Of a DNA stretch of 40,025 nt, positions 28,360 to 35,670 are shown one piece after another. The stretch comes from Acidobacteriota bacterium. Lineage in GTDB: Bacteria > Acidobacteriota > Thermoanaerobaculia > Multivoradales > JAHEKO01. A program made the translations under genes and the position numbers. Location of the stretch: assembly GCA_022561975.1 (NCBI GenBank), contig JADFQD010000019.1:1-40025 (forward strand), written 5' to 3'. How positions within the stretch are numbered: the stretch's first letter is position 1; every line of letters starts with the position of its first letter. The notes under the pieces are model-generated. The model was not told where the DNA came from. It did no database searches and saw nothing but the letters and a program-made list of their open reading frames with translations.

Positions 28360-29226
28360 ATGTCGAAGGCCTCGGATCGACCGCCGGTCGGCGCCAGCAC
28401 GCGGGCGACGATCACGGCGGTCGAGGAAGGATCGATCGCGGAGCGCGAGGATGTCGTTGCCGTTGAAGAGCCGCTGGAGATTCGAATCGCAGCCGAGTTC
28501 GCAGGCGTCCGCCGAAGCCGGAGTTTCTCGATAACCATGCGGTCGCCCGGACACGACTTCGAGCTTGCTGTGGGGTTTCTCCTTTCCGAAGGGATCCTTG
28601 CCGGCAGCGGCGACATCTGGAGGATTGCCTATTGCGAAGACTCGGACTCCGACGACGCGGCAAACACTGTCGAAGTTCATCTCCAGCCCGGTGTCGCGGT
28701 CGATCCGGAGCGCTTTCGTCGCAACGTCTACATCAGCTCGAGCTGTGGAGTCTGCGGCAAGGAATCCATCGCGGCGTTGCGCAGGCTGGGAGGTCAGCCG
28801 CCGGCTGGAGACCTGGTGGTCGAAGGCCGAACGATTCGGAGCCTGCCCGAGAAGCTGCTCTCGTCGCAGGAGGTCTTCTCTCGGACCGGCGGTCTCCATG
28901 CCTGTGGGGTGTTCTCTCGGCATGGAGCGCTGGAACTGGTGCGCGAGGACGTCGGCCGGCACAACGCGGTGGACAAGGCGGTGGGTCGGCTTCTGCTCGA
29001 CGGCGCGCTGCCGGCGGCCTCGAGCATTTTCCTGGTCAGCGGTCGGACCAGCTTCGAGTTGGTCCACAAGACCATGGCGGCGGGCGTATCGGTTTTGCTT
29101 TCGGTCGGAGCGCCCAGCAGCCTGGCGGTGGACACGGCGCGGGCGTTCGGGATGACCCTGGTTGGATTCGTGCGGGAAGATCGCTTCAATGTGTACTGCG
29201 GCCGGGATCGAATCGCGGGATTATAG
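28360..29226 (+). CDS. fdhD: Formate dehydrogenase accessory sulfurtransferase
   Basis: A 288-residue protein that moves sulfur from a cysteine desulfurase to the Mo-bis-MGD cofactor, a step needed for formate dehydrogenase activity. The CGVC motif (Cys129, Cys132) on the mobile loop is intact. The ATG directly follows the TAG of the oxidoreductase gene with no gap, implying translational coupling. Together with mobA this makes a complete cofactor-maturation set for one enzyme. A weak hairpin GCCGG/CCGGC followed by TTT at 29333-29356 could end the transcript. Confidence 0.9.
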   Translation: MSKASDRPPVGASTRATITAVEEGSIAEREDVVAVEEPLEIRIAAEFAGVRRSRSFSITMRSPGHDFELAVGFLLSEGILAGSGDIWRIAYCEDSDSDDAANTVEVHLQPGVAVDPERFRRNVYISSSCGVCGKESIAALRRLGGQPPAGDLVVEGRTIRSLPEKLLSSQEVFSRTGGLHACGVFSRHGALELVREDVGRHNAVDKAVGRLLLDGALPAASSIFLVSGRTSFELVHKTMAAGVSVLLSVGAPSSLAVDTARAFGMTLVGFVREDRFNVYCGRDRIAGL

Positions 29227-29359
29227 GAGGGACTCGGTTGTGTTGCGCGACCGGCCGGCAGACACCCGCCCAGGGGCCGGCTCGGGCTTCCCGGTGTGCG
29301 GGGTTTCTGCCCTCGCCTGCACGCCGCTTCGCGCCGGCAAGGCCGTGACCGGCTTTCAG

Positions 29360-30391
29360 CTAGGCCACGCACCAGTAGTGCTCTCCCTCTCGAAAGCCCT
29401 TGGCATTTAGCGCGGTTCGGATCTTGGCTCGGGCGCCACGCGACGAGACCGCTGCCAGAATCGTGAGGCCGTCGAGAGGCTCGCGAGAGAGACTCTCCAG
29501 GAATTGGGGTGTTTCGACCCGCACCCCACGGACCGTGCGCCCACATTTTGCCGGATCGATGTCGATGAAGTTCTCGAGAGGAGCTCCCCGGCGGAGCAGG
29601 TGCTTGGTCAGTCTTCGCCCGGTCTGGCCGGCGCCCCAGACGATGAGTTTGCGACAGTGCTTCAGCGGCCCGAGCATCAGATGCTCGGCCTTGCATTCGA
29701 GGAATCGCTCGACGGCGTAGCGGGAGTCTGTGCGAGTCAGACGATCGCCGCGGTCACGCCAGAAGTGCAGGACCTCCGGCACCTTGGCAAAGAGGCAGCC
29801 GCTCTCGAACATGCGCAGCCACAGGTCATAGTCCTCGGGCCAGGGGAGGTTTCGGTATCCGCCGGCGGCGACGACGGTCTGGCGCCGAAACATAGCAGCC
29901 GGATGGGGCATCGGGCTTTCGACGAATCGCTCTCGGTGCATGTCCTCATGGGTGATCAGCGAGTTCAACCAGCGCTCGTACACGCGCAGGCCCTCACCGA
30001 CCCCGAGGTCGGAGAAGTGTTCTACCTGACAGCCGGCGACCGCGAGATCCGTGTGCTTCTCGAACAGCGCGGTCTGCCGCAGCAGTCGATTCGGATGAGC
30101 TCTGTCGTCGGCATCCATGCGGGCGACGAGATCGGCGCTACAGTGTTCGAGTCCGAGGTTGAGCGCGGCCACGAGACCGGCTCCTTCCCCCCGGATCACG
30201 CGCAGCCGAGCGTCTTGCCGGCGCCACGATTCGAGAATGGCGGGAGTCTCGTCGACGGAGCCGTCGTCGACAGCGATGATCTCGAAATCAGCGAACGCCT
30301 GCTCGGCTAGGCTCTCGAGGCTGGTTTCGAGGAATGGCGCAGCGTCCCGGATGGGGAGAAGCACCGAGACCTGGGGAGAGAGAACCGGCAT
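29360..30391 (-). CDS. Family 2 glycosyltransferase with C-terminal Rossmann-like domain
   Basis: A 343-residue protein. Residues 6-230 form a GT-A fold glycosyltransferase of family 2 with VDDGS (41-45) and the DxD-type motif MDADD (92-96) that binds the sugar nucleotide through a metal. From residue 247 there is a second domain beginning LIVWGAGQTGRRL, a glycine-rich Rossmann-like motif of the sort seen fused to some sugar-modifying enzymes. I chose ATG 30391; the longer start at 30448 would overlap the divergent tatD-like gene and adds a non-conserved stretch. The acceptor is unknown. No other polysaccharide genes are adjacent, so it seems isolated. Confidence 0.85.
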   Translation of the reverse strand: MPVLSPQVSVLLPIRDAAPFLETSLESLAEQAFADFEIIAVDDGSVDETPAILESWRRQDARLRVIRGEGAGLVAALNLGLEHCSADLVARMDADDRAHPNRLLRQTALFEKHTDLAVAGCQVEHFSDLGVGEGLRVYERWLNSLITHEDMHRERFVESPMPHPAAMFRRQTVVAAGGYRNLPWPEDYDLWLRMFESGCLFAKVPEVLHFWRDRGDRLTRTDSRYAVERFLECKAEHLMLGPLKHCRKLIVWGAGQTGRRLTKHLLRRGAPLENFIDIDPAKCGRTVRGVRVETPQFLESLSREPLDGLTILAAVSSRGARAKIRTALNAKGFREGEHYWCVA

Positions 30392-30401
30392 TCCGGCTTG
30401 C

Positions 30402-30409
30402 ACTATATT
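30402..30409. promoter_or_regulatory. Overlapping divergent -10 boxes
   Basis: The only AT-rich spot in the 36-base gap reads TATATT on the plus strand (30404-30409) and TATAGT on the minus strand (30407-30402). Each is properly placed to start its own gene with a leader of about 12 bases (plus) or about 4 bases (minus). Flanking TTGCA repeats occur on both sides. Use of one site would exclude the other. No -35 boxes were recognised. Confidence 0.3.
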
Positions 30410-30427
30410 TGCACCTGCTGACTCGAT

Positions 30428-31207
30428 ATGTTCGACACCCATGCCCATCTTTGCGCCCCTGAGTTCTCGGCGGACCTGAACTCGGTGCTCGAGCGCGCCC
30501 GGGGAGCCGGCGTCGCGCGAATCGTTGCGGTAGGAGAGACCTTGGAGGACGGGCGCCGCAATCTCGAACTGGCGGCGGCCTTCCCGAGCTTTGTGGCGCC
30601 GGCGTGCGGGCTCTTCCCGACAAATCTCGATCTAGGTGAAGCCGATTCGGTCGTTGACTTCATCCGCGCCCATAGCGGCGAGTGGGTAGCCGTTGGCGAG
30701 GTCGGTCTCGACTACTGGAAGGTAAAAGGCGAGGAGGATCGAGAAGTGCAGAGGCAGATTCTGCAACGCTTTGTGTCACTCGCCCTCGAGTTGGATCTGC
30801 CCCTCAACGTGCACTCGCGTTCCGCGGGCCATCACACCATTGACTTTCTCTTGCGCCACGGCGCCAAGCGAGTTCAGATGCACGCCTTCGACGGCAAAGC
30901 GTCGCGGGCTCTGGTAGGAGTCGAGGCCGGCTTCTACTTTTCGGTGCCGCCGTCCGTGGTGCGTTCGGTGCAGAAGCAGAAACTGGTTCGCCGCCTCCCG
31001 CTTTCGTGTCTGCTGCTGGAGACGGACAGTCCGGTGCTCGGGGCCGAGCCCGGCCACCGCAATGAGCCTGCAAATCTGGTGATCGCCCTGCAGGCGGTTG
31101 CCTCACTGAAGGGCGAAACCGAAGCTAGGGTTGCGGAGGCGATCTACGAGAATACGCTGCGGCTGTACGGTGAGCGGCTGATTTCGGCGCCTCGCGACGT
31201 GGCATGA
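30428..31207 (+). CDS. TatD-family metal-dependent hydrolase
   Basis: A 259-residue TIM-barrel hydrolase of the TatD family, whose members are metal-dependent deoxyribonucleases. The N-terminal metal motif THAHL (His5, His7) is intact, as are the GEVGLDYW segment carrying a metal-ligand Glu (about 95-102), the HSR segment, and LLETDSP near residue 200 with the catalytic Asp. Family members include tatD, ycfH and yjjV-like proteins; I cannot tell which. It is probably a single gene, divergent from the glycosyltransferase. Confidence 0.85.
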   Translation: MFDTHAHLCAPEFSADLNSVLERARGAGVARIVAVGETLEDGRRNLELAAAFPSFVAPACGLFPTNLDLGEADSVVDFIRAHSGEWVAVGEVGLDYWKVKGEEDREVQRQILQRFVSLALELDLPLNVHSRSAGHHTIDFLLRHGAKRVQMHAFDGKASRALVGVEAGFYFSVPPSVVRSVQKQKLVRRLPLSCLLLETDSPVLGAEPGHRNEPANLVIALQAVASLKGETEARVAEAIYENTLRLYGERLISAPRDVA

Positions 31208-31242
31208 AGGTTGCGCGCGAGCTGTCTTCCCGCGCCGGGAAT

Positions 31243-32463
31243 TCAGAGTGTTCTCTCGCTCAGGATCTTCCACGCGCCGTCTTCCCAGACCAGCTCGAAG
31301 ACCTTTTCGACGGCATCCGAGAAACCGTTCGATCGATAGCTTTGGAGAAGAGTCGCTTTCACCAGGTCGTCGCGCAGACGCACCGTGTCGAGCCGAGAAA
31401 TCGAAACCTTGATGTACTCGGGCGCTGTCAGCCGCTGACGACGCAGTGCCTCCCAGGCCGCGCGACTCGAGCCATCGGGTTGGTAGTCGCGGGAGTAGGC
31501 TGATAGGTAGCCTTCCACGTTCTGGGCGGACCAGGCGTCGGACCAGCTGACCAGAGTCTGCCGAACACTGGAGTAGGCGGAGCCCAGCGGGGGCGAACCG
31601 AGACCTCCGGCTTCGAAGGCGCCTTCGACGTCGCTACGCGCCGTGGTCGGATCCTCCCTGCTGCCGGGTACGGAGCCGCCGCCGTGACCTGGTGGCGACG
31701 AGCCCTCGCCAGCGTCTCGGACCGTTGCGGCCGGATCCTTGGCGTTCGAGAAGCCGGCTGCGTCAACCTCGGCGACTTCGGAGAACGCAATGGAGTCGCC
31801 GGAGTCGGCGTTGCGATCGGGAATCCATTCGGTGAGCCAGAACAGGCAAACCAAGCCGAGCACAACAACCGCGGCGGTTGCTACCAGGGGAATGATCCTG
31901 CGCTCGGTCGACCGCGATTTCCTCACAGGTGGGCGCTTGGCGGTCGGACGGCTCCGAGCAGCGGAGCCTCTCGAGGCCGGAATGGCGGCTGCCGCCGCCG
32001 GCTCTTGATCGGAAACGATCACCTCTTCCAGCACCTCGTCGACCACGTTGCGCAGCTCGTCCAACTCAAAGGGCTTGCCGCCTTCGCGAACGTGCTTCTC
32101 GACAATCCAGCGGATCAGACGTCGGCTCTGCGGGTCGAGCTCGACAAAGCGAATCCCCATGCCCGCCGGTCGCTCCTTGTCTTCGTTGAGGTAGCGTGTC
32201 CAGACCACCTGAGCCTTGCCGCGGATCAGTTTCCAGTCGTCGGCGACACTGAATTCGAACGTGAACGTGGTGCCGGGAGCGTGCGGATTTTCGGAGATGA
32301 TGAACATCCCGGTGGTGGAAATGTTGGTCGAGTATTCGGTGACAAACGTGTCGAACCGGGGAACTCGAATCGAGATCTCACGCTCCAGCACGATCCGCCT
32401 GGAGTCGATGGAGGCCTGTCTATTGCTGGTCGATGGCATCGCGAGCGCCGGCCGGCGGTTCAT
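31243..32463 (-). CDS. PilZ-domain membrane protein with C-terminal NTF2-like domain
   Basis: A 406-residue protein. Residues 20-128 match the PilZ variant typical of delta-proteobacteria and Acidobacteriota, with the NISTTGMF turn (N-x-S-x-x-G) and a VVWTR strand. The usual Arg-rich N-terminal c-di-GMP contact is only partly present (RRIVLER). A basic Pro/Ala linker leads to one membrane helix at about 190-211, then a low-complexity linker and a C-terminal NTF2-like domain (about 300-406) ending WKILSERTL. It could couple c-di-GMP inside the cell to a periplasmic function. The start is unsure: ATG 32463 is used, since the in-frame ATG at 32544 overlaps the start of the divergent gene. Confidence 0.75.
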   Translation of the reverse strand: MNRRPALAMPSTSNRQASIDSRRIVLEREISIRVPRFDTFVTEYSTNISTTGMFIISENPHAPGTTFTFEFSVADDWKLIRGKAQVVWTRYLNEDKERPAGMGIRFVELDPQSRRLIRWIVEKHVREGGKPFELDELRNVVDEVLEEVIVSDQEPAAAAAIPASRGSAARSRPTAKRPPVRKSRSTERRIIPLVATAAVVVLGLVCLFWLTEWIPDRNADSGDSIAFSEVAEVDAAGFSNAKDPAATVRDAGEGSSPPGHGGGSVPGSREDPTTARSDVEGAFEAGGLGSPPLGSAYSSVRQTLVSWSDAWSAQNVEGYLSAYSRDYQPDGSSRAAWEALRRQRLTAPEYIKVSISRLDTVRLRDDLVKATLLQSYRSNGFSDAVEKVFELVWEDGAWKILSERTL

Positions 32464-32542
32464 AATCGTATCAGAATCACTCGAGCCCGAGAGTCGGCGG
32501 AACGCTGTTCGGCGGAAAGCTTTGATAAGCTCATGGAAGATC

Positions 32543-33376
32543 ATGAGTCGCTTCCTCGTCGTAGCTAGTCTGGTTATTCTGCCTGCGGTAGCTCGAGCCG
32601 ATCGCATCCACTTGCACAACGGCAAGACCTTCGATGACGTGGTGCTGGTTTCGCAAACCCAGGCTCAGGTTCGGTTTCGGGTCGCTTCGGGTGAGATGAG
32701 TCTGCCCTCGTCGTGGGTCGCCTGGGTGGAAGAGGCGACCGGGACCTTGGAGGAGTATCTCGACCGTCAGCAGAGCCTCGCTGCAGACCCTGCGCCGGCG
32801 GCCGAGGCATACCTTGCCCTGGCTCGTTGGGCCCGGGCTCGAGGCCTGGGCCATGGATTCAGGGAGTCGATTCTGATGGCCGGGGAGTTGGAGCCGGGCC
32901 TCGACGGCCTGCCACCCTTGATGGCGACAATCGGCTACTATCGCGATCCGAGCGCCAATGTCTGGGTTGCTGGCCGGCCTGCCGGCCAGCGTGCGGCGCG
33001 CCCGGTGCCCGATCCGCCAGGGCCCCGCGGCTCCGACGCGGGCTCCTCGGAGAACGCTGACCTTGGGGTCGCTGCCGGCCTGACCCGCGCGATCGAGGCG
33101 CTTGCCCAGGCGGAACTGGAGAGGAGCCGCGCGGTCAACCCGCCCAGCGAACCTCGTTTCGAGAGGCCTGAGCGAGCACGAACCGTGTTCTATCCGCTGG
33201 TTTCGGCGTCCGTGGCTCTTGTGGCCCCTGGTTGGGTTTTCCCGGGCGTGCCGCTTAGGCCCCCCGGCTCGGATCCTACGAATCCAGTGATCCGCAAGCC
33301 CGCCAACCCATTCGCCAGGGCGCTGCTCGCGCGGCCTCCCGGAAGTCTTCTCCCGGTTTCGGCGTATCAGCACTAG
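32543..33376 (+). CDS. Exported protein of unknown function with Sm/SH3-like N-terminal segment
   Basis: A 277-residue protein. A signal peptide covers residues 1-19 (MSRFLVVAS to ARAD). The next 45 residues (DRIHLHNGKTFDDVVL and on to VAWVEE) look like the small beta-barrel found in many exported acidobacterial proteins that start with D-x-I-x-L-x-N-G. A helical middle and a Pro-rich tail follow. I do not recognise a function. The upstream GGAAGA is only two bases from the ATG, so the start is weakly supported. The gene shares the CATG at 32542-32545 with a possible start of the divergent PilZ gene. Confidence 0.7.
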   Translation: MSRFLVVASLVILPAVARADRIHLHNGKTFDDVVLVSQTQAQVRFRVASGEMSLPSSWVAWVEEATGTLEEYLDRQQSLAADPAPAAEAYLALARWARARGLGHGFRESILMAGELEPGLDGLPPLMATIGYYRDPSANVWVAGRPAGQRAARPVPDPPGPRGSDAGSSENADLGVAAGLTRAIEALAQAELERSRAVNPPSEPRFERPERARTVFYPLVSASVALVAPGWVFPGVPLRPPGSDPTNPVIRKPANPFARALLARPPGSLLPVSAYQH

Positions 33377-33396
33377 CCCTGCTGGGAGGAACGCCG

Positions 33397-33412
33397 GTGA
33401 GAGGTCAGGCTA
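33397..33412 (-). repeat. Solo TAGCCTG-family terminus
   Basis: On the minus strand from 33412 the sequence reads TAGCCTGACCTCTCAC. It matches the terminus at 35156-35171 (TAGCCTGACCTTCTCA) apart from one base inserted. It lies 21 bases after the stop codon of the exported-protein gene. The plus-strand TAGTGAGAGG that follows also occurs at 8004-8013. Confidence 0.55.
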
Positions 33413-33487
33413 GTGAGAGGTATCGGCATTTTCTGTGCTAGCTCCCCCTCGGTTGACAGCGCAAGCCCGACATCCCATGATCGCGCG

Positions 33488-34231
33488 ATGGAGCTGGCGG
33501 GTAAGACAGCGCTCGTGACCGGCTCGGCGCGTCGACTCGGCAAAGCCATCGCTTTGGAGCTGGCATCGCGGGGCGCTTCGATCGTGGTTCACTACGGCAG
33601 CTCCGAGGAGGCGGCAAGAGAGACCGCTGCTGACATCGAGGCTCTTGGGGTGTCGGCTTGGCCGGTTCAGGCCGACTTGCGAGCGCCGGCCGATATCGAG
33701 CGGCTGTTCGATCGCGTCGAGGAGTTATCGCGGGGCCTGACGGTGCTGGTCAACAACGCTTCGAGCTTCGAGAGTGAGCCTTTTCTCGAAATCGACGTCG
33801 AGAGCTGGGACAAGGTTCTGGCATTGAATCTACGCGCGCCCTTTCTGTGCATCCAGCGGGCGACGGCGATGATGCGTGCCGCTGGCGGAGGCGTCATCAT
33901 CAATATCGCCGATCGCAGCGCCTTCGAGCCGTGGAAGAAATTCGCGCATCACGGCACTAGTAAAGCGGCTTTGGTGCAACTGACGCGGGCAGCCGCCCAC
34001 GAGCTGGCTCCCGAGGTGCGCGTGAACTGTGTGGTGCCCGGCGCGATCCTGCCGCCGCCGGGAATTTCCGAGTCAGGAGAATTCTGGCGTAAGAGAGGCG
34101 ATGTCGTGCCCCTTGGCAGAACCGGCACCAAGGGCGAGGTGACCGCGGCGGTGGTCTTTCTGGCGTGCAACGAGTTCATTACCGGTGCCGTCCTACCGGT
34201 TGATGGTGGCGAGCACCTGAAGGCGCCGTGA
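33488..34231 (+). CDS. Pteridine-reductase-like short-chain dehydrogenase of the folate operon
   Basis: A 247-residue SDR. The NADP site TGSARRLG (11-18) has the double Arg typical of pteridine reductases (PTR1, FolM), which reduce dihydropterins or dihydrofolate with NADPH. The active site aligns as Asp142, His155, Lys159, with the same spacing as the Asp-Tyr-Lys triad of PTR1, but the catalytic Tyr is His. NNAS (89-92) is present. The start ATG 33488 matches the SDR N terminus; a longer in-frame start at 33413 adds 25 unrelated residues. With folB and folK just downstream, a role in folate or tetrahydropterin reduction is likely, possibly in place of FolA. A different SDR substrate cannot be excluded. 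Confidence 0.75.
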   Translation: MELAGKTALVTGSARRLGKAIALELASRGASIVVHYGSSEEAARETAADIEALGVSAWPVQADLRAPADIERLFDRVEELSRGLTVLVNNASSFESEPFLEIDVESWDKVLALNLRAPFLCIQRATAMMRAAGGGVIINIADRSAFEPWKKFAHHGTSKAALVQLTRAAAHELAPEVRVNCVVPGAILPPPGISESGEFWRKRGDVVPLGRTGTKGEVTAAVVFLACNEFITGAVLPVDGGEHLKAP

Positions 34232-34271
34232 ACCGTGTCATGACCGCCGCTTTGGGCACCGCGAGGAGAGC

Positions 34272-34649
34272 ATGACAGAGCAAGTGAGCGATCGAATCTT
34301 GATTCGGGACCTCCTGGTTCGAGGCGTCATCGGCCTCAATGCGTGGGAGCGTAAGCAGAAACAGGACATCTTGATCAACTTGACGGTCTTCTCGGATCTC
34401 CGTCGCGCGGGCGCAACCGACGACGTGGCGAATACGCTCAACTATCGGTCGATCACCAAAGCAGTGATCGCCTTGGTCGAGTCGTCGAGTTTTTTTCTCG
34501 TGGAAGCGCTCGCGTCCGAGATTGCGCGGCTCGCAATCGTTGATTTCGGAGTTCTCCGGATTGTAGTGAGAGTAGAGAAGCCCGGCGCACTTCGATTCGC
34601 GAGTTCTGTCGGCATAGAAATCGATCGATCCAAAGTCGATTTCAAATAG
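34272..34649 (+). CDS. folB: Dihydroneopterin aldolase
   Basis: A 125-residue enzyme that splits 7,8-dihydroneopterin to 6-hydroxymethyl-dihydropterin and glycolaldehyde. It has the usual family length and fold pattern: RILIRDLLVRGVIGLNAWER at the start, NYRSI in the middle (the conserved Tyr), LVEALASEIAR with the catalytic-region Glu, and a closing VEKPGAL motif. GAGGAG lies just before the ATG. It is 40 bases after the SDR gene and 10 before folK, so the three are probably co-transcribed. Confidence 0.92.
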   Translation: MTEQVSDRILIRDLLVRGVIGLNAWERKQKQDILINLTVFSDLRRAGATDDVANTLNYRSITKAVIALVESSSFFLVEALASEIARLAIVDFGVLRIVVRVEKPGALRFASSVGIEIDRSKVDFK

Positions 34650-34659
34650 CGTACCCGCG

Positions 34660-35163
34660 ATGCCGGTCTCGGTTCTGGTCTCCTGCGGGTCAAACATTGA
34701 TCCTGAGAGAAATCTGCGCGCCGGGTTGGAGCAGCTGGCAAGCTGCTGCGAGGTGAAGGCGACCTCGAGGATCTTCGTCACGAGGGCCGTGGGCAGCTCG
34801 GCGATGCCGGATTTCTATAACGCCGCGGTTGAACTCATTACCGAGTTATCGGCGGCCGAACTCAAGTTCGGAGTCCTGCGTCGGATCGAGGGGCAGCTCG
34901 GCCGAAGCCGGTCGGACGACCGCAATGCGCCCCGGTCGATTGACCTGGACCTGAGTCTTTTCGGTGAGGATGTGATCCGAAACGAGCCCCTCGGCCTGTG
35001 GATCCCGGATCCCGAGATTCTGAAGCGAGTTCACATTGCTCTGCCTTTGGCGGAGATCGCACCGCAACGGCGCCATCCCGTTTGCGGGGAGACGCTGAGC
35101 GTCATCGCCGGACGCTTGTTGGCGGGTGCGGCTCCTGACGAGATTCGACCGGTCCTAGCCTGA
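34660..35163 (+). CDS. folK: 6-hydroxymethyl-7,8-dihydropterin pyrophosphokinase
   Basis: A 167-residue kinase that moves pyrophosphate from ATP to the pterin for folate synthesis. It shows the N-terminal CGSNIDPERNL motif and the signature RNAPRSIDLDLSLFG (about 88-102) holding the two Asp metal ligands. The stop codon TGA (35161-35163) is part of a TAGCCTGA repeat terminus, so the last residues may have been set by the element. A group II intron starts about 15 bases downstream. Confidence 0.93.
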   Translation: MPVSVLVSCGSNIDPERNLRAGLEQLASCCEVKATSRIFVTRAVGSSAMPDFYNAAVELITELSAAELKFGVLRRIEGQLGRSRSDDRNAPRSIDLDLSLFGEDVIRNEPLGLWIPDPEILKRVHIALPLAEIAPQRRHPVCGETLSVIAGRLLAGAAPDEIRPVLA

Positions 35164-35171
35164 CCTTCTCA
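35156..35171 (+). repeat. Left TAGCCTG-family terminus of the intron-split element
   Basis: TAGCCTGACCTTCTCA matches the inverted right end at 37304-37319 (TAGCCTGGACTATTCA) at 12 of 16 positions, consistent with an inverted pair. It overlaps the last codons of folK and supplies its TGA stop. Confidence 0.55.
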
Positions 35172-35670
35172 GTACGCCGTGCAAAGCCGGCGACTTTCCG
35201 TGGGACGGATCCCACCCGGTAACTGGTCGCTCCAGCCGGTAGCAATCGGAGCGGTGAAGGAGGTAACAAATTCATCGAAGTCTTTGGTGTAGAGGGTCCC
35301 AAGGGGACTTGGCGAGCATGCAGGCCGGAACGCGAGTGAACGTCGAGCAGGCCTCGAAACGGGTACTGCGCAAGCCGACCCGCCTGAGATACGGGGAAGG
35401 CCGCCGTTCTCCAGGGCAGACGAGCGACAATCGCCTGGGGAGTTGCGCCGGGGTAGTGACGCCGGCATGTAGGCAAGAGGAAGTCGTTAGGAACACGGGA
35501 AGCCCGTGCGGTGGGGAGCGTGATCTCCAACCGGAACCTCGTGAGAGGCAGGCCGGGCCGTTGCGGGTGGCGGAGAGGCCCGTAGTAGTGAGGAAGCCGG
35601 GTAACTCCGGTGGAGCGAAGGGGCCTTGGTTCAGGGTCAACGTCGTTTTGGACAGAGCCAGGAGAGTGGT

